A stretch of DNA of 64,000 bases, from the NCBI RefSeq assembly GCF_016888005.1, contig NZ_JAFDVE010000008.1:1-64000 (forward strand), read 5' to 3'. This document shows, piece by piece, positions 36,677 to 44,545 of the stretch; position 1 is the stretch's first letter; the number at the start of each line of letters is the position of its first letter. The notes beneath the pieces were generated by a model. The model saw nothing but the letters and a program-made list of their open reading frames with translations, did not search any database and was not told where the DNA came from. A program made the position numbers and the translations under genes. The stretch comes from Phycicoccus sp. CSK15P-2. Lineage in GTDB: Bacteria; Actinomycetota; Actinomycetes; Actinomycetales; Dermatophilaceae.

Positions 36677-37168
36677 TCAGGTGGCCCGGCGGCGGCTGGG
36701 ACCGCCGAGCGTGGCCCACACGACGTTGCCCGTGCGGTCCTCGGTGACGCCCCACTCGTGGGCGAGGGAGCGGACGATCCGCAGCCCGCGGCCCGAGGAG
36801 AGCCACACGGTGCGCGGTGCCGGCTTCGGGACGGTGGCCCCGCCGCCGTCGGTGACCTCGACCTCGACGACGTCGCCCCGGATCTTCCAGCGCACCCGGA
36901 CGCTGCCGTCGGAGAGCGGTCTGGCGTGCCGGACGGCGTTGGTCAGGAGCTCTGAGGCGACGATCTCGGCCTCTCCCACGAGGTCCTCGGGCAGGTCCCG
37001 GGTCTCGAGGTCGGCCACGATCTCGCGGCGCACCTGGCTCACCGAGGCCGGCGTGTGCCCGACCCGGACGGTGCAGATGATGCTGTCCGCGCCCGGACCC
37101 GAGGTCTCGACGACCTCCAGGCCGGGGTCGACGACGCTCGGCGCAGGGGCGGCATCGTGCGTGGTCAC
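36677..37168 (-). CDS. RsbW/SpoIIAB-like ATP-binding protein (anti-sigma kinase family)
   Basis: 163 residues, a lone HATPase_c_2 domain: N-box ELLTNAVRH, G1 box VEVTDGGG and SSGRGLRIVRSLAHEWGV. Actinobacterial genomes hold many such single-domain ATPases; they act as anti-sigma kinases or partner switches. No sigma factor or antagonist is adjacent on this strand. The start is GTG at 37168 or TTG at 37177, directly after the phosphodiesterase stop, so the two are co-transcribed. Confidence 0.85.
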   Translation of the reverse strand: MTTHDAAPAPSVVDPGLEVVETSGPGADSIICTVRVGHTPASVSQVRREIVADLETRDLPEDLVGEAEIVASELLTNAVRHARPLSDGSVRVRWKIRGDVVEVEVTDGGGATVPKPAPRTVWLSSGRGLRIVRSLAHEWGVTEDRTGNVVWATLGGPSRRRAT

Positions 37169-37178
37169 GACGTCCAAG

Positions 37179-38000
37179 TTACCCGCTCGACGCCACGCGT
37201 GTGACCACCTCGCGAGGACGGTTGGTGATGATCACGTCGACGTCCAGCTCGACGCACAGGTCGACGTCGTCGAGGTCGTCGACCGTCCACACGTACACCT
37301 CGTGCCCGTTGCGGTGGTAGCGCTCGACGATCCCCGGCTTGCGGCGCACGGTCGCGACGGGAAGCCCGACCGCCCGCACCCCCGTCGAGAGCGACCCGTC
37401 CAGGGCCGCGGCCGGGATGATCGCCTCGACGAGCTGGACCAGGGCCACCTTCGGCGAGATCCTGTGGACCCGCTGCAGGGCACGGCCCGAGAACGACATG
37501 ACCCGCACGTGCGGCCGTCCGGGCTCGTCCCCGCCGTCGAGGTCGAAGGCCCGGAGCACCTGGACGAGCGTCTTCTCGACGTCGTCGCCGTGCCGGGTGG
37601 GGTGCTTGGTCTCGACGAGGGTCAGGACCTCGTCCCCCTGCTCGACGAGGTCGTCGAGCAGACGCCGCAGGGTGAGCAGGCGGCCGCGTTCCGGGTCGGC
37701 GTCCGGCCCCTCCGCCGCGTCCTCGTCGGTGCGCCAGGACGCCCAGTCGAGCTCCTCGAGGCGGGCGAGCTCGAGGGCCGAGACCCGTCCCGAGCCGTCC
37801 GAGGTGCGGTCGACCCGGCGGTCGTGGACGCAGACGAGGTGGTGGTCGGCCGTGAGCCGGACGTCGCACTCGACGCCGTCCGCACCGTGCCCGAGCGCGA
37901 GCCGGTAGGCGGGGAGGGTGTGCTCCGCCTCCTCGGCGCTCGCGCCCCGGTGCGCGATGACGAGGGGCCGGCGGGCGGACGCGTACTGCTCGTCGGTCAC
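37179..38000 (-). CDS. Glycerophosphodiester phosphodiesterase
   Basis: 273 residues, GDPD TIM barrel. Seen: AHRGASAEEAEHTLPAY (catalytic His), EVD-type metal site as ECDVRLTADHHLVCVHD, then VETKHP and a C-terminal VWTVDD...ITNRP. Hydrolyses glycerophosphodiesters to glycerol-3-phosphate and an alcohol. No signal peptide, so cytoplasmic. GTG at 38000 has GAGGAT seven bases upstream and is preferred to an ATG 15 codons before it. Confidence 0.93.
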   Translation of the reverse strand: MTDEQYASARRPLVIAHRGASAEEAEHTLPAYRLALGHGADGVECDVRLTADHHLVCVHDRRVDRTSDGSGRVSALELARLEELDWASWRTDEDAAEGPDADPERGRLLTLRRLLDDLVEQGDEVLTLVETKHPTRHGDDVEKTLVQVLRAFDLDGGDEPGRPHVRVMSFSGRALQRVHRISPKVALVQLVEAIIPAAALDGSLSTGVRAVGLPVATVRRKPGIVERYHRNGHEVYVWTVDDLDDVDLCVELDVDVIITNRPREVVTRVASSG

Positions 38001-38177
38001 CCGCCCGATCCTCCCCGAGAGGCGTCGCACCGGCGAGACGGACACGCGCCGCAGGGGCCGATCGGACCCGCAGGGGTCGGCGGTCCGGCCACGGGGGAGC
38101 AGGACGACCGGTCGACCCGCCCGTGCGGCACCCGAAGCCCCCGACGTCCGGCGGACAACTCACATCCGTGGGGGCCG

Positions 38178-38183
38178 TAGCGT
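38178..38183 (+). promoter_or_regulatory. -10-like element of the sigma factor gene
   Basis: TAGCGT nine bases before the GTG at 38193; would give a leader of about two bases. Confidence 0.35.
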
Positions 38184-38192
38184 TCCACCATC

Positions 38193-38684
38193 GTGAGCCT
38201 GCCGCCCTTCCAGCACCTCGTCGACGCGCACTGGCGCGACGTCGCCCGTCTCGCGCACGGCCTCGTCGGACCAGTGCACGCCGACGACGTGGCCCAGCAG
38301 GCGTGGACGCAGGCGCTCGCGGCCTACCCGCGGGTGCGCTCGGCGCGCAACCTGCGGTCGTGGCTGCTGACCATCACCCACCGCTGCGCGATGGACCACC
38401 ACCGGGCGGGCCGCCGGAGCACGGCGCACGACGACCCCGCGTCGCTCGCCGAGGCGCCGGTCGCCGCACCCCCGCCGGAGCCACCGGACGCCGGGCTCTG
38501 GGCGCGGGTCGCCTCGCTGCCCGACCGGCAGCGCGACGCCGTCGTCCTGCGCTTCGTCGGCGACCTCGACCACCGGGCGGTCGCGGCGGCGCTCGGGACC
38601 ACGCCCGGGATGAGCCGTCGCCTCGTGAGCGACGCGCTCGCCACACTCCGCCTCGACCTCACCGACCCGGAGGACCTCCGATGA
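38193..38684 (+). CDS. ECF-like RNA polymerase sigma factor
   Basis: 163 residues. Region 2 (FQHLVDAHWRDVARLAHGL...ADDVAQQAWTQAL) and region 4 (LPDRQRDAVVLRFVGDLDHRAVAAALGTT...) are present, joined by a short Pro-rich linker, as in small group 4 sigma factors. No anti-sigma gene is adjacent. Its TGA overlaps the ogt ATG (ATGA), so the two proteins are made together, hinting at control of an alkylation-damage response; that link is inference. Confidence 0.85.
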   Translation: MSLPPFQHLVDAHWRDVARLAHGLVGPVHADDVAQQAWTQALAAYPRVRSARNLRSWLLTITHRCAMDHHRAGRRSTAHDDPASLAEAPVAAPPPEPPDAGLWARVASLPDRQRDAVVLRFVGDLDHRAVAAALGTTPGMSRRLVSDALATLRLDLTDPEDLR

Positions 38685-39301
38685 CCGACCCCTTCGCCAC
38701 CTTCGACCCGCCGCTCGCCGGGCCGCCCGTCCTCGCCCCGACCGACGTCTCCTACGTCCTCGAGGACACCGCCGTCGGCCGGATGCTCGTCGCGGTGCGC
38801 GACGGCGGCCGGGTGCTCGCCACCGCTTACGCGCCGGACGACGCCGCCGAGGAGCACTGGCTCGCCCGGGTGGCCGCCCGGGTGAGCCCGCGGGTGCTGC
38901 GGCATCCGGCCCCGACGGACGCCCCTCGGCGCGCACTGGCCGCCTTCCTCGACGGGAGGGCGACACGGGTCGACGTCGAGCCGGACCTCGCACTCGCCTC
39001 GGACTTCCAGCGGGAGGTCCTCACCGGCCTCATGTCGGTCGGGTACGGCGAGCGCACGACGTACGCCACGCTCGCCGAGCGGGTCGGGCACCCGCGGGCG
39101 GCTCGTGCGGTCGGCACCGCCCTCGGGGGGAACCCCCTGTGCGTGACGCTGCCCTGTCACCGGGTCCTCCCCGCGGCGGGCGGCGTCGGTGGCTACGCGG
39201 GCGGCCCCGCGGCCAAGGAGCACCTCCTCGCCCTCGAGGCCCGTGGCGGGAGGACATCCGGTGGTCCCGGGCCGAGAACGAGGTCGGACCGGATTTCCTG
39301 A
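38681..39301 (+). CDS. ogt: Methylated-DNA-protein cysteine S-methyltransferase
   Basis: 206 residues. Suicide repair of O6-alkylguanine: acceptor Cys159 in PCHRV, preceded by the helix-turn-helix and Arg finger region (YGERTTYATLAERVGHPRAARAVGTAL) and followed by GGVGGYAGG. The N-terminal alpha/beta domain is complete. The ATG at 38681 overlaps the sigma-factor stop. It lacks the Ada regulatory domain, so the coupled sigma factor may be the regulatory partner. Confidence 0.94.
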   Translation: MTDPFATFDPPLAGPPVLAPTDVSYVLEDTAVGRMLVAVRDGGRVLATAYAPDDAAEEHWLARVAARVSPRVLRHPAPTDAPRRALAAFLDGRATRVDVEPDLALASDFQREVLTGLMSVGYGERTTYATLAERVGHPRAARAVGTALGGNPLCVTLPCHRVLPAAGGVGGYAGGPAAKEHLLALEARGGRTSGGPGPRTRSDRIS

Positions 39302-39315
39302 GAGATCTTCGGGAT

Positions 39316-39351
39316 GATCACTCAGCAATTCCCCAAGACTCCGCCGTAGGG
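39316..39351 (+). promoter_or_regulatory. Shared upstream element of RCC1 gene 1
   Basis: The core TCAGCAATTCCCCAAGACT is nearly the same as upstream of the second RCC1 gene (41517-41551) and recognisable upstream of the third (43285-43311). Conserved in paralogous promoters, so a promoter or operator is likely. Confidence 0.55.
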
Positions 39352-39398
39352 ACTGTCGACGCTGAGACGTCAGCTGTCCCTGCCAGAGGAGCTCAAGG

Positions 39399-41285
39399 AT
39401 GAAGACGAGGATGAAGCCCCTGACGCCCAGCACTACATCGTGGCGTCCCCGACGAATGCTGTGGGCCGCGATGGTCACCACAGCCTTGGTGCTCAGCGGA
39501 GCAGGTGGTGCCGTGGTGGCCTCCGCCGACCCGGTCGGGGTACCACCCTCCGGTGCCGGTGGAGAGGTGCTCGCCTGGGGCGAGAACAGCGCAAGGCAGG
39601 GCAACGTGCCGGACTCGCTGAAGGACAAGACCGTCACCGCGGTCGCCGGCGGCTTCTCCCACTCCCTGGCCCTGACCTCCGAGGGCAAGATCACCGCCTG
39701 GGGCAGCAACGAGTACCACCAGACCGACCTGCCCACCTCGCTGAACGGCAAGACCGTCACCGCCATCGCCGCCGGCAGCATCCACTCACTCGCGCTCACC
39801 TCCGACGGCAAAGTCACCGCCTGGGGCGACAACGAGTACCACCAGAGCAGCGTGCCGACCTCGCTGAACGGCAAGACCATCACCGCCATCGCCGCCGGCG
39901 GTGGACACTCGCTCGCCCTGACCTCCGACGGCAAGGTCACCGCCTGGGGCCGCGACAACCGCGATCAGTCCAGCGTCCCGGCCACCCTGGCCGGCAAGAC
40001 CGTCACCGCCATCGCCGCCGGCGCGCAGCACTCCCTGGCCCTGACCTCCGACGGCACCGTCACCGGATGGGGCTACGACGTCTACAAGCAGTCCAGCCCC
40101 CCGGCCACCCTGGCCGGCAAGACCGTCACCGCCATCGCCGCCGGAGGGCTGCACTCCCTGGCCCTGACCTCCGACGGCACCGTCACCGGATGGGGCTACG
40201 ACGTCTACAAGCAGTCCAGCCCCCCGGCCACCCTGGCTGGCGAGACAGTCACCGCCATCGCCGCCGGTTACTACCACTCGATGGCCACGACCGCCGACGG
40301 CACCGTCACCGCGTGGGGCAACAACGGCAACCGGCAGACCACACGCCCGGCCTCACTGACCGGGCGGCACGCGACCGCCGTCGCTGCCGGCTTCTACCAC
40401 TCGATGGCCATCGTGACCGTCCCCCGGATCGCCGCGTGGGGATGGAACAGCAACCACCAGACCGACATGCCCGCCTCGCTCACCGGAAAGGTCGTCACCG
40501 CCATCGCCGCCGGCGGGCTGCACTCCCTGGCCCTGACCTCCGACGGCACCGTCACCGCGTGGGGTGACAACGACTACAAGCAGAGCGACGTGCCGGACTC
40601 GCTGGACGGCAAGACCGTCACCGCCATCGCTGCCGGCTCAGGTCACTCTCTGGCCCTGACCTCCGACGGCACCGTCACCGCGTGGGGTAACAACTGGCGC
40701 CACATCAGCGATGTGCCCGAGTCCCTGGACGGCAAGACCGTCACCGCCATCGCCGCCGACGGGAACCACTCGCTCGCGCTCACCTCCGACGGGAAAGTCA
40801 CCGCCTGGGGCGACAACCAGTACCGCCAGTGCGACGCGCCGGACTCGCTGGACGGCAAGACCGTCACCGCCATCGCCGCCGGCGGTGGACACTCGCTCGC
40901 GCTCACCTCCGATGGAACAATCACAGCCTGGGGTCACAACAACGGTGGCCAGTCCGTCGTCCCGGCATCGTTGGACGGCAAGACCGTCACCGCCATCGCC
41001 GGCGGCCGGTGGCGGTCGCTGGCGGTGACCTCGGACGGGAAGGTCACCACCTGGGGCAGCGACCAGCTCCACCCCATCGATGTACCCGCGTCCCTGGACG
41101 GCAAGATCGTCACCGCCATCGCCGCGCACAACGAACACGCACTCGCGCTGACCACCGACGGCACCATCACCGCCTGGGGCAGCAACCGAGAAGGGCAGAC
41201 CGACGTGCCCATGTCCCTCGAAGGCAAGACGGTCACCGCCATCGCCGCCGGGGGTGGGCACGCGATGGCGATCTACGAACGGTGA
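39399..41285 (+). CDS. Secreted RCC1-repeat protein, 14 blades (two propellers)
   Basis: 628 residues. Signal peptide about 1-43 (RRMLWAAMVTTALVLSGAGGAVVASA). The rest is 14 repeats of about 41 residues with consensus TVTAWGDNxxxQSxVPxSL and GKTVTAIAAGGxHSLALTSD. A break after repeat 7 (HSMAIVTVPRIAAWG, without the usual DG) divides it into two sets of seven, so two seven-bladed RCC1 propellers are expected. Repeats 5 and 6 are a recent duplication at DNA level. GAGGAG precedes the ATG. No enzyme domain; probably binds a partner outside the cell. It is followed by a hairpin terminator. Confidence 0.9.
   Translation: MKTRMKPLTPSTTSWRPRRMLWAAMVTTALVLSGAGGAVVASADPVGVPPSGAGGEVLAWGENSARQGNVPDSLKDKTVTAVAGGFSHSLALTSEGKITAWGSNEYHQTDLPTSLNGKTVTAIAAGSIHSLALTSDGKVTAWGDNEYHQSSVPTSLNGKTITAIAAGGGHSLALTSDGKVTAWGRDNRDQSSVPATLAGKTVTAIAAGAQHSLALTSDGTVTGWGYDVYKQSSPPATLAGKTVTAIAAGGLHSLALTSDGTVTGWGYDVYKQSSPPATLAGETVTAIAAGYYHSMATTADGTVTAWGNNGNRQTTRPASLTGRHATAVAAGFYHSMAIVTVPRIAAWGWNSNHQTDMPASLTGKVVTAIAAGGLHSLALTSDGTVTAWGDNDYKQSDVPDSLDGKTVTAIAAGSGHSLALTSDGTVTAWGNNWRHISDVPESLDGKTVTAIAADGNHSLALTSDGKVTAWGDNQYRQCDAPDSLDGKTVTAIAAGGGHSLALTSDGTITAWGHNNGGQSVVPASLDGKTVTAIAGGRWRSLAVTSDGKVTTWGSDQLHPIDVPASLDGKIVTAIAAHNEHALALTTDGTITAWGSNREGQTDVPMSLEGKTVTAIAAGGGHAMAIYER
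40056..40301 (+). repeat. Recent 123-bp tandem duplication (RCC1 blades 5 and 6)
   Basis: Units begin at 40056 and 40179 and are almost the same over their first 70 or so bases (GWGYDVYKQSSPPATLAG in both), diverging at their ends. Confidence 0.8.
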
Positions 41286-41335
41286 CCGACCACCCGAGCA
41301 GACACCCCACCCCGCGCACCGCCTGACCCACCAGG

Positions 41336-41374
41336 GCCTGACCCGGTAGCCCACGCAGAGCTACCGGGTCAGGC
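41336..41374 (+). terminator. Hairpin terminator after RCC1 gene 1
   Basis: Perfect 15-bp stem GCCTGACCCGGTAGC with its complement, 9-base loop, 51 bases after the stop codon, followed by TCTGCCTGT. Confidence 0.75.
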
Positions 41375-41516
41375 TCTGCCTGTATCCCGGTTCCTGTGAA
41401 GCGGTCGACCCCCACGAACGACCCTCCGGCGCGCCACCCACTACACCGAGCGGGCGTCCCCGGCGCTCTCTGATGGTCTCGAACCGGCCACAGTTCTGAG
41501 GAGTGTGTGTGGAAGG

Positions 41517-41551
41517 GATCCTCAGTATTTCCCCAAGACTTCAGTGCAGGG
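41517..41551 (+). promoter_or_regulatory. Shared upstream element of RCC1 gene 2
   Basis: CTCAGTATTTCCCCAAGACT then TCAGTGCAGGGA; aligns base for base with 39316-39351 apart from a few changes. It lies 48 bases before the GTG at 41599. Confidence 0.55.
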
Positions 41552-41598
41552 AATTGCCGATGATGGCGGGCGATGTTCTGAAGGAGAGGAGTGTGGGG

Positions 41599-43167
41599 GT
41601 GACCACCACCGTGGAGTTGTCAGGTCATGACGCCGTGTCGCGGCGTGCGGGAGGAACGGCGCGGCCCGCCGTGGTCATGGGGGCCGGTGCACCGACGGTG
41701 ACCAGCGCCGCCGCGCTCACCGAGCCGGTGTTCGAGCGCGTGCCCGCGCCGCGGGCGGGTGGCGAGGTGGCCTCCTGGGGCGCCGAGTCCCTGGGCGAGT
41801 CGGTCGTTCCGGCCTCGCTGACGGACGCGACGATCACCGCGGTCGCGGGCGGGAGGTCGCACTCCGTCGCGCTGACCGCCGACGGCGAGGTCGTTGCCTG
41901 GGGGGACGACAGCGAGGGACAGACCGATGTCCCGGCCGCCCTCGCGGGGGAGACGGTCACGGCCGTCGCCGCCGGCTGTGTCCACTCGCTGGCCCTGACC
42001 GCCGACGGCGAGGTCGTCGCCTGGGGCGGCGACAACCGGGGGCAGTCGAGCGTCCCCGCCTCGCTGCGGGGCCGGACGGTGACCGCGGTCGCCGCCGGCG
42101 GATGGCACTCGCTGGCCCTGACCGCCGACGGCGAGGTCGTCGCCTGGGGGGACGAGAGCAAGGGGCGGACCGAGGTGCCGCAGTCGCTGCACGGCAAGAC
42201 CGTCGTCGCGATCGCCGCCGGAGGCCTGCACTCGCTCGCCCTGACCTCGAACGGCACGGTCATCGGATGGGGCTACGACGCGCACGGGCAGTCGACGACG
42301 CCGTCGTCGCTGTGGGGGCAGCACGTCACGGCCATCGCGGCCGGGGGGCTGCACTCGCTGGCCCTGGGCGCCGACGGCACCGTCACCGCGTGGGGCTGCG
42401 GCACCTACGGACAGGTCGACGTGCCGGCGGCGTTGGCGGGGAAGAAGGTCACCGCCATCGCCGCCGGCTACTACCACTCGGTGGCCTCGACCTCCGACGG
42501 CACCGTCAGGGCGTGGGGGAACAACAGCGACGGACAGACCCGGGCTCCCGCGTCGGTGAGAGGGCGGCGCGTGACCGCGGTCGCCGCCGGCTTCTACCAC
42601 TCCCTGGTCGTCCTGGCCCGGCCGACGGTCGCCACGTGGGGCTGGAGCCCCTGCCAGGACACGGAGCTCCCGACGTCGGTGGCGGGCAAGGCGGTCACCG
42701 CGGTCGCAGGAGGCCGGTCCCACTGCATGATGCTGACCTCCGACGGCCGGGTCACGGTCCGCAGCGACGACCCCGCCTACGACGTGCCGGCGTCGTTGTC
42801 CGGCAAGCGGGTGACCGCCATCGCCGCGGGCTGGTCCCACGCCCTGGCGCTGACCGACGACGGCGAGGTCGCCGCCTGGGGGTACGGCGACAACGGGCAG
42901 ATCGACGTCCCGGCCGCGCTGACGGGGAAGAAGGTCACGGCCATCGCCGGTGGGTACTTCCACTCGCTCGCGCTGACGGCCGACGGCGAGGTGACCGTCT
43001 GGGGCGACGACCTCTACGCACAGACGGAGGTCCCGTCCTCGCTGGCCGGCCGGACGGTCACGGCCATCGCCGCCGGTGAGCTCCACTCCCTGGCGTTCAC
43101 CGCGGACGGCACGGTCATGGTCTGGGGCAGCAACGACTACGAACAGGCGGATGCGCCGCTGTCGTAG
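41599..43167 (+). CDS. RCC1-repeat protein, about 12 blades
   Basis: 522 residues. Paralogue of its neighbours. After about 55 residues without a clear hydrophobic core come about 12 RCC1 repeats (EVVAWGDDSEGQTDVP and AVAAGGWHSLALTADGE types). The inter-propeller break falls after repeat 7 as in gene 1, repeat 9 lacks WG (RVTVRSDDPAYDVP), and the last repeat is cut short, so the second propeller is incomplete. Start GTG at 41599 is chosen because GAGAGGAG-N-GTG is shared with gene 3. Export is uncertain, because the signal peptide region aligned with gene 1 has lost its hydrophobicity. Confidence 0.82.
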   Translation: MTTTVELSGHDAVSRRAGGTARPAVVMGAGAPTVTSAAALTEPVFERVPAPRAGGEVASWGAESLGESVVPASLTDATITAVAGGRSHSVALTADGEVVAWGDDSEGQTDVPAALAGETVTAVAAGCVHSLALTADGEVVAWGGDNRGQSSVPASLRGRTVTAVAAGGWHSLALTADGEVVAWGDESKGRTEVPQSLHGKTVVAIAAGGLHSLALTSNGTVIGWGYDAHGQSTTPSSLWGQHVTAIAAGGLHSLALGADGTVTAWGCGTYGQVDVPAALAGKKVTAIAAGYYHSVASTSDGTVRAWGNNSDGQTRAPASVRGRRVTAVAAGFYHSLVVLARPTVATWGWSPCQDTELPTSVAGKAVTAVAGGRSHCMMLTSDGRVTVRSDDPAYDVPASLSGKRVTAIAAGWSHALALTDDGEVAAWGYGDNGQIDVPAALTGKKVTAIAGGYFHSLALTADGEVTVWGDDLYAQTEVPSSLAGRTVTAIAAGELHSLAFTADGTVMVWGSNDYEQADAPLS

Positions 43168-43284
43168 GGGTGGTGCAGCGTCGCCGGAGGGGTCCGCTCA
43201 CCCACGGGTCGACGACGCCGGAGACCGGGGACACCCCGGTGAGCGACCTGCGCCGTTCATCGAGGACCGTGCGCGGAGGGCGCC

Positions 43285-43311
43285 CTCAGCAGCTCCCGGG
43301 ACTCCGGGCAG
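43285..43311 (+). promoter_or_regulatory. Degenerate shared element upstream of RCC1 gene 3
   Basis: CTCAGCAGCTCCCGGGACTC matches the cores upstream of genes 1 and 2 with several changes; 46 bases before the GTG. Confidence 0.4.
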
Positions 43312-43357
43312 CCATGTGCGGGGATGGCGCCCGACATCGACCGAGAGGAGTGTTGAG

Positions 43358-44446
43358 GTGAGTACGACGATGGACCTGACGGGTTCCGATGCCGTGTCCT
43401 GGCGTCGCCTGCGAGGAACGGTCCGGCCTGCGGTGGCCGCGGCGGCCGGTGTGCTGAGGAGAGGCGCGGCTGGTTCCTCGCCCTCTCTGGCGACCCCGCT
43501 GGGGGCGCCTCCGTCGGGCGTCGGTGGCGAGGTCGTGGCGTGGGGGTCCGACGCCGACGGGCAGTCGAGCGTGCCGGCGTCGCTCGAGGGCCGGACGGTC
43601 GTCGCCGTCGCCGGTGGGAGCTCCCACTCCGTGGCGCTGACCGCCGACGGCGCGGTGACCGCCTGGGGTGATGCCAGCGAGGGACAGACCCACGTGCCGA
43701 GGTCGCTGGCGGGCCGGAAGGTCACCGCCATCGCAGCCGGCAGCGTCCACTCGCTGGCGCTCGCCTCCGACGGCAGGGTCGCGGCCTGGGGCCATGACAG
43801 CCGGGGGCAGTCGAGCGTGCCGGAGTCCCTGGAGGGCCGGACGGTCGTCGCGGTCGCGGCGGGCGGATGGCACTCCGTTGCGCTGACCGCGGACGGCACG
43901 GTCACCGCGTGGGGCGACAACAGCGAAGGGCAGTGCGACCTCCCCGCCTCGCTGCGAGGGCGGACGGTCACCGCGATCGCCGCCGGTGGGCTGCACTCGC
44001 TCGCGCTGACCTCCGACGGCACGGTCGTCGGATGGGGGTACGACGTCTGCTGGCAAGCCAGCACCCCGGCCTCCCTGTGGGGCCGGCCGGTCGCGACCGT
44101 CGCGGGCGGCGGCCTCCATTCGCTCGCGCTGACCGCGGACGGCAGGGTCACGGCCTGGGGCTACGGAGACCACCGTCAGGTCGACGTGCCGACGTCACTC
44201 GTCGGCCGGACCGTCACGGCGGTCGCCGCCGGCTACTACCACTCCCTCGTGTCGACCTCCGACGGCTCGGTCATGGCCTGGGGCAACGGCACCGACGGAC
44301 AGACGCGGGCTCCCGCGTCGGTGAGAGGGCGGCGCGTGACCGCGGTCGCTGCCGGCTTCCACCACTCGCTGGCCATCGTGACGCCCCCGACCGCCGCCGG
44401 GCCGCGGCGCAGCGGACCGGGGGAGAGAAGCGCGGCGGCGTCGTAG
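43358..44446 (+). CDS. RCC1-repeat protein, 7 blades (one propeller)
   Basis: 362 residues: an N-terminal segment of about 60 residues (VSTTMDLTGSDAVSW, homologous to gene 2) and exactly seven RCC1 repeats, ending where genes 1 and 2 have their inter-propeller break (HSLAIVT), then a short Pro/Gly/Arg tail. This is one complete propeller and looks like a truncated form of the two-propeller design. RBS GAGAGGAG lies seven to eight bases before the GTG. The residual signal-peptide region is weakly hydrophobic. Ends beside a large bidirectional terminator. Confidence 0.82.
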   Translation: MSTTMDLTGSDAVSWRRLRGTVRPAVAAAAGVLRRGAAGSSPSLATPLGAPPSGVGGEVVAWGSDADGQSSVPASLEGRTVVAVAGGSSHSVALTADGAVTAWGDASEGQTHVPRSLAGRKVTAIAAGSVHSLALASDGRVAAWGHDSRGQSSVPESLEGRTVVAVAAGGWHSVALTADGTVTAWGDNSEGQCDLPASLRGRTVTAIAAGGLHSLALTSDGTVVGWGYDVCWQASTPASLWGRPVATVAGGGLHSLALTADGRVTAWGYGDHRQVDVPTSLVGRTVTAVAAGYYHSLVSTSDGSVMAWGNGTDGQTRAPASVRGRRVTAVAAGFHHSLAIVTPPTAAGPRRSGPGERSAAAS

Positions 44447-44472
44447 CACCCGACGTCGCCGCGAGGGGGGAA

Positions 44473-44545
44473 CCCGACCCGGTGGCCCCGGGCGCCTGAG
44501 CTGACACTCTCGCCTCAGCTCAGGCGCCCGGGTCACCGGGTCGGG
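44473..44545. terminator. Large bidirectional hairpin between convergent genes
   Basis: Arms 44473-44504 and 44515-44545 pair over about 31 bp with one bulge/mismatch; loop of ten bases. The right arm includes the stop codon of the convergent hydrolase-regulator gene. Confidence 0.85.

Noticed and set aside
39399-44446. CRISPR-like array suggested by regular repeats
   Set aside because: Repeat period is about 123 bases in a continuous coding frame with RCC1 protein motifs; there are no unique spacers of uniform length and no cas genes.
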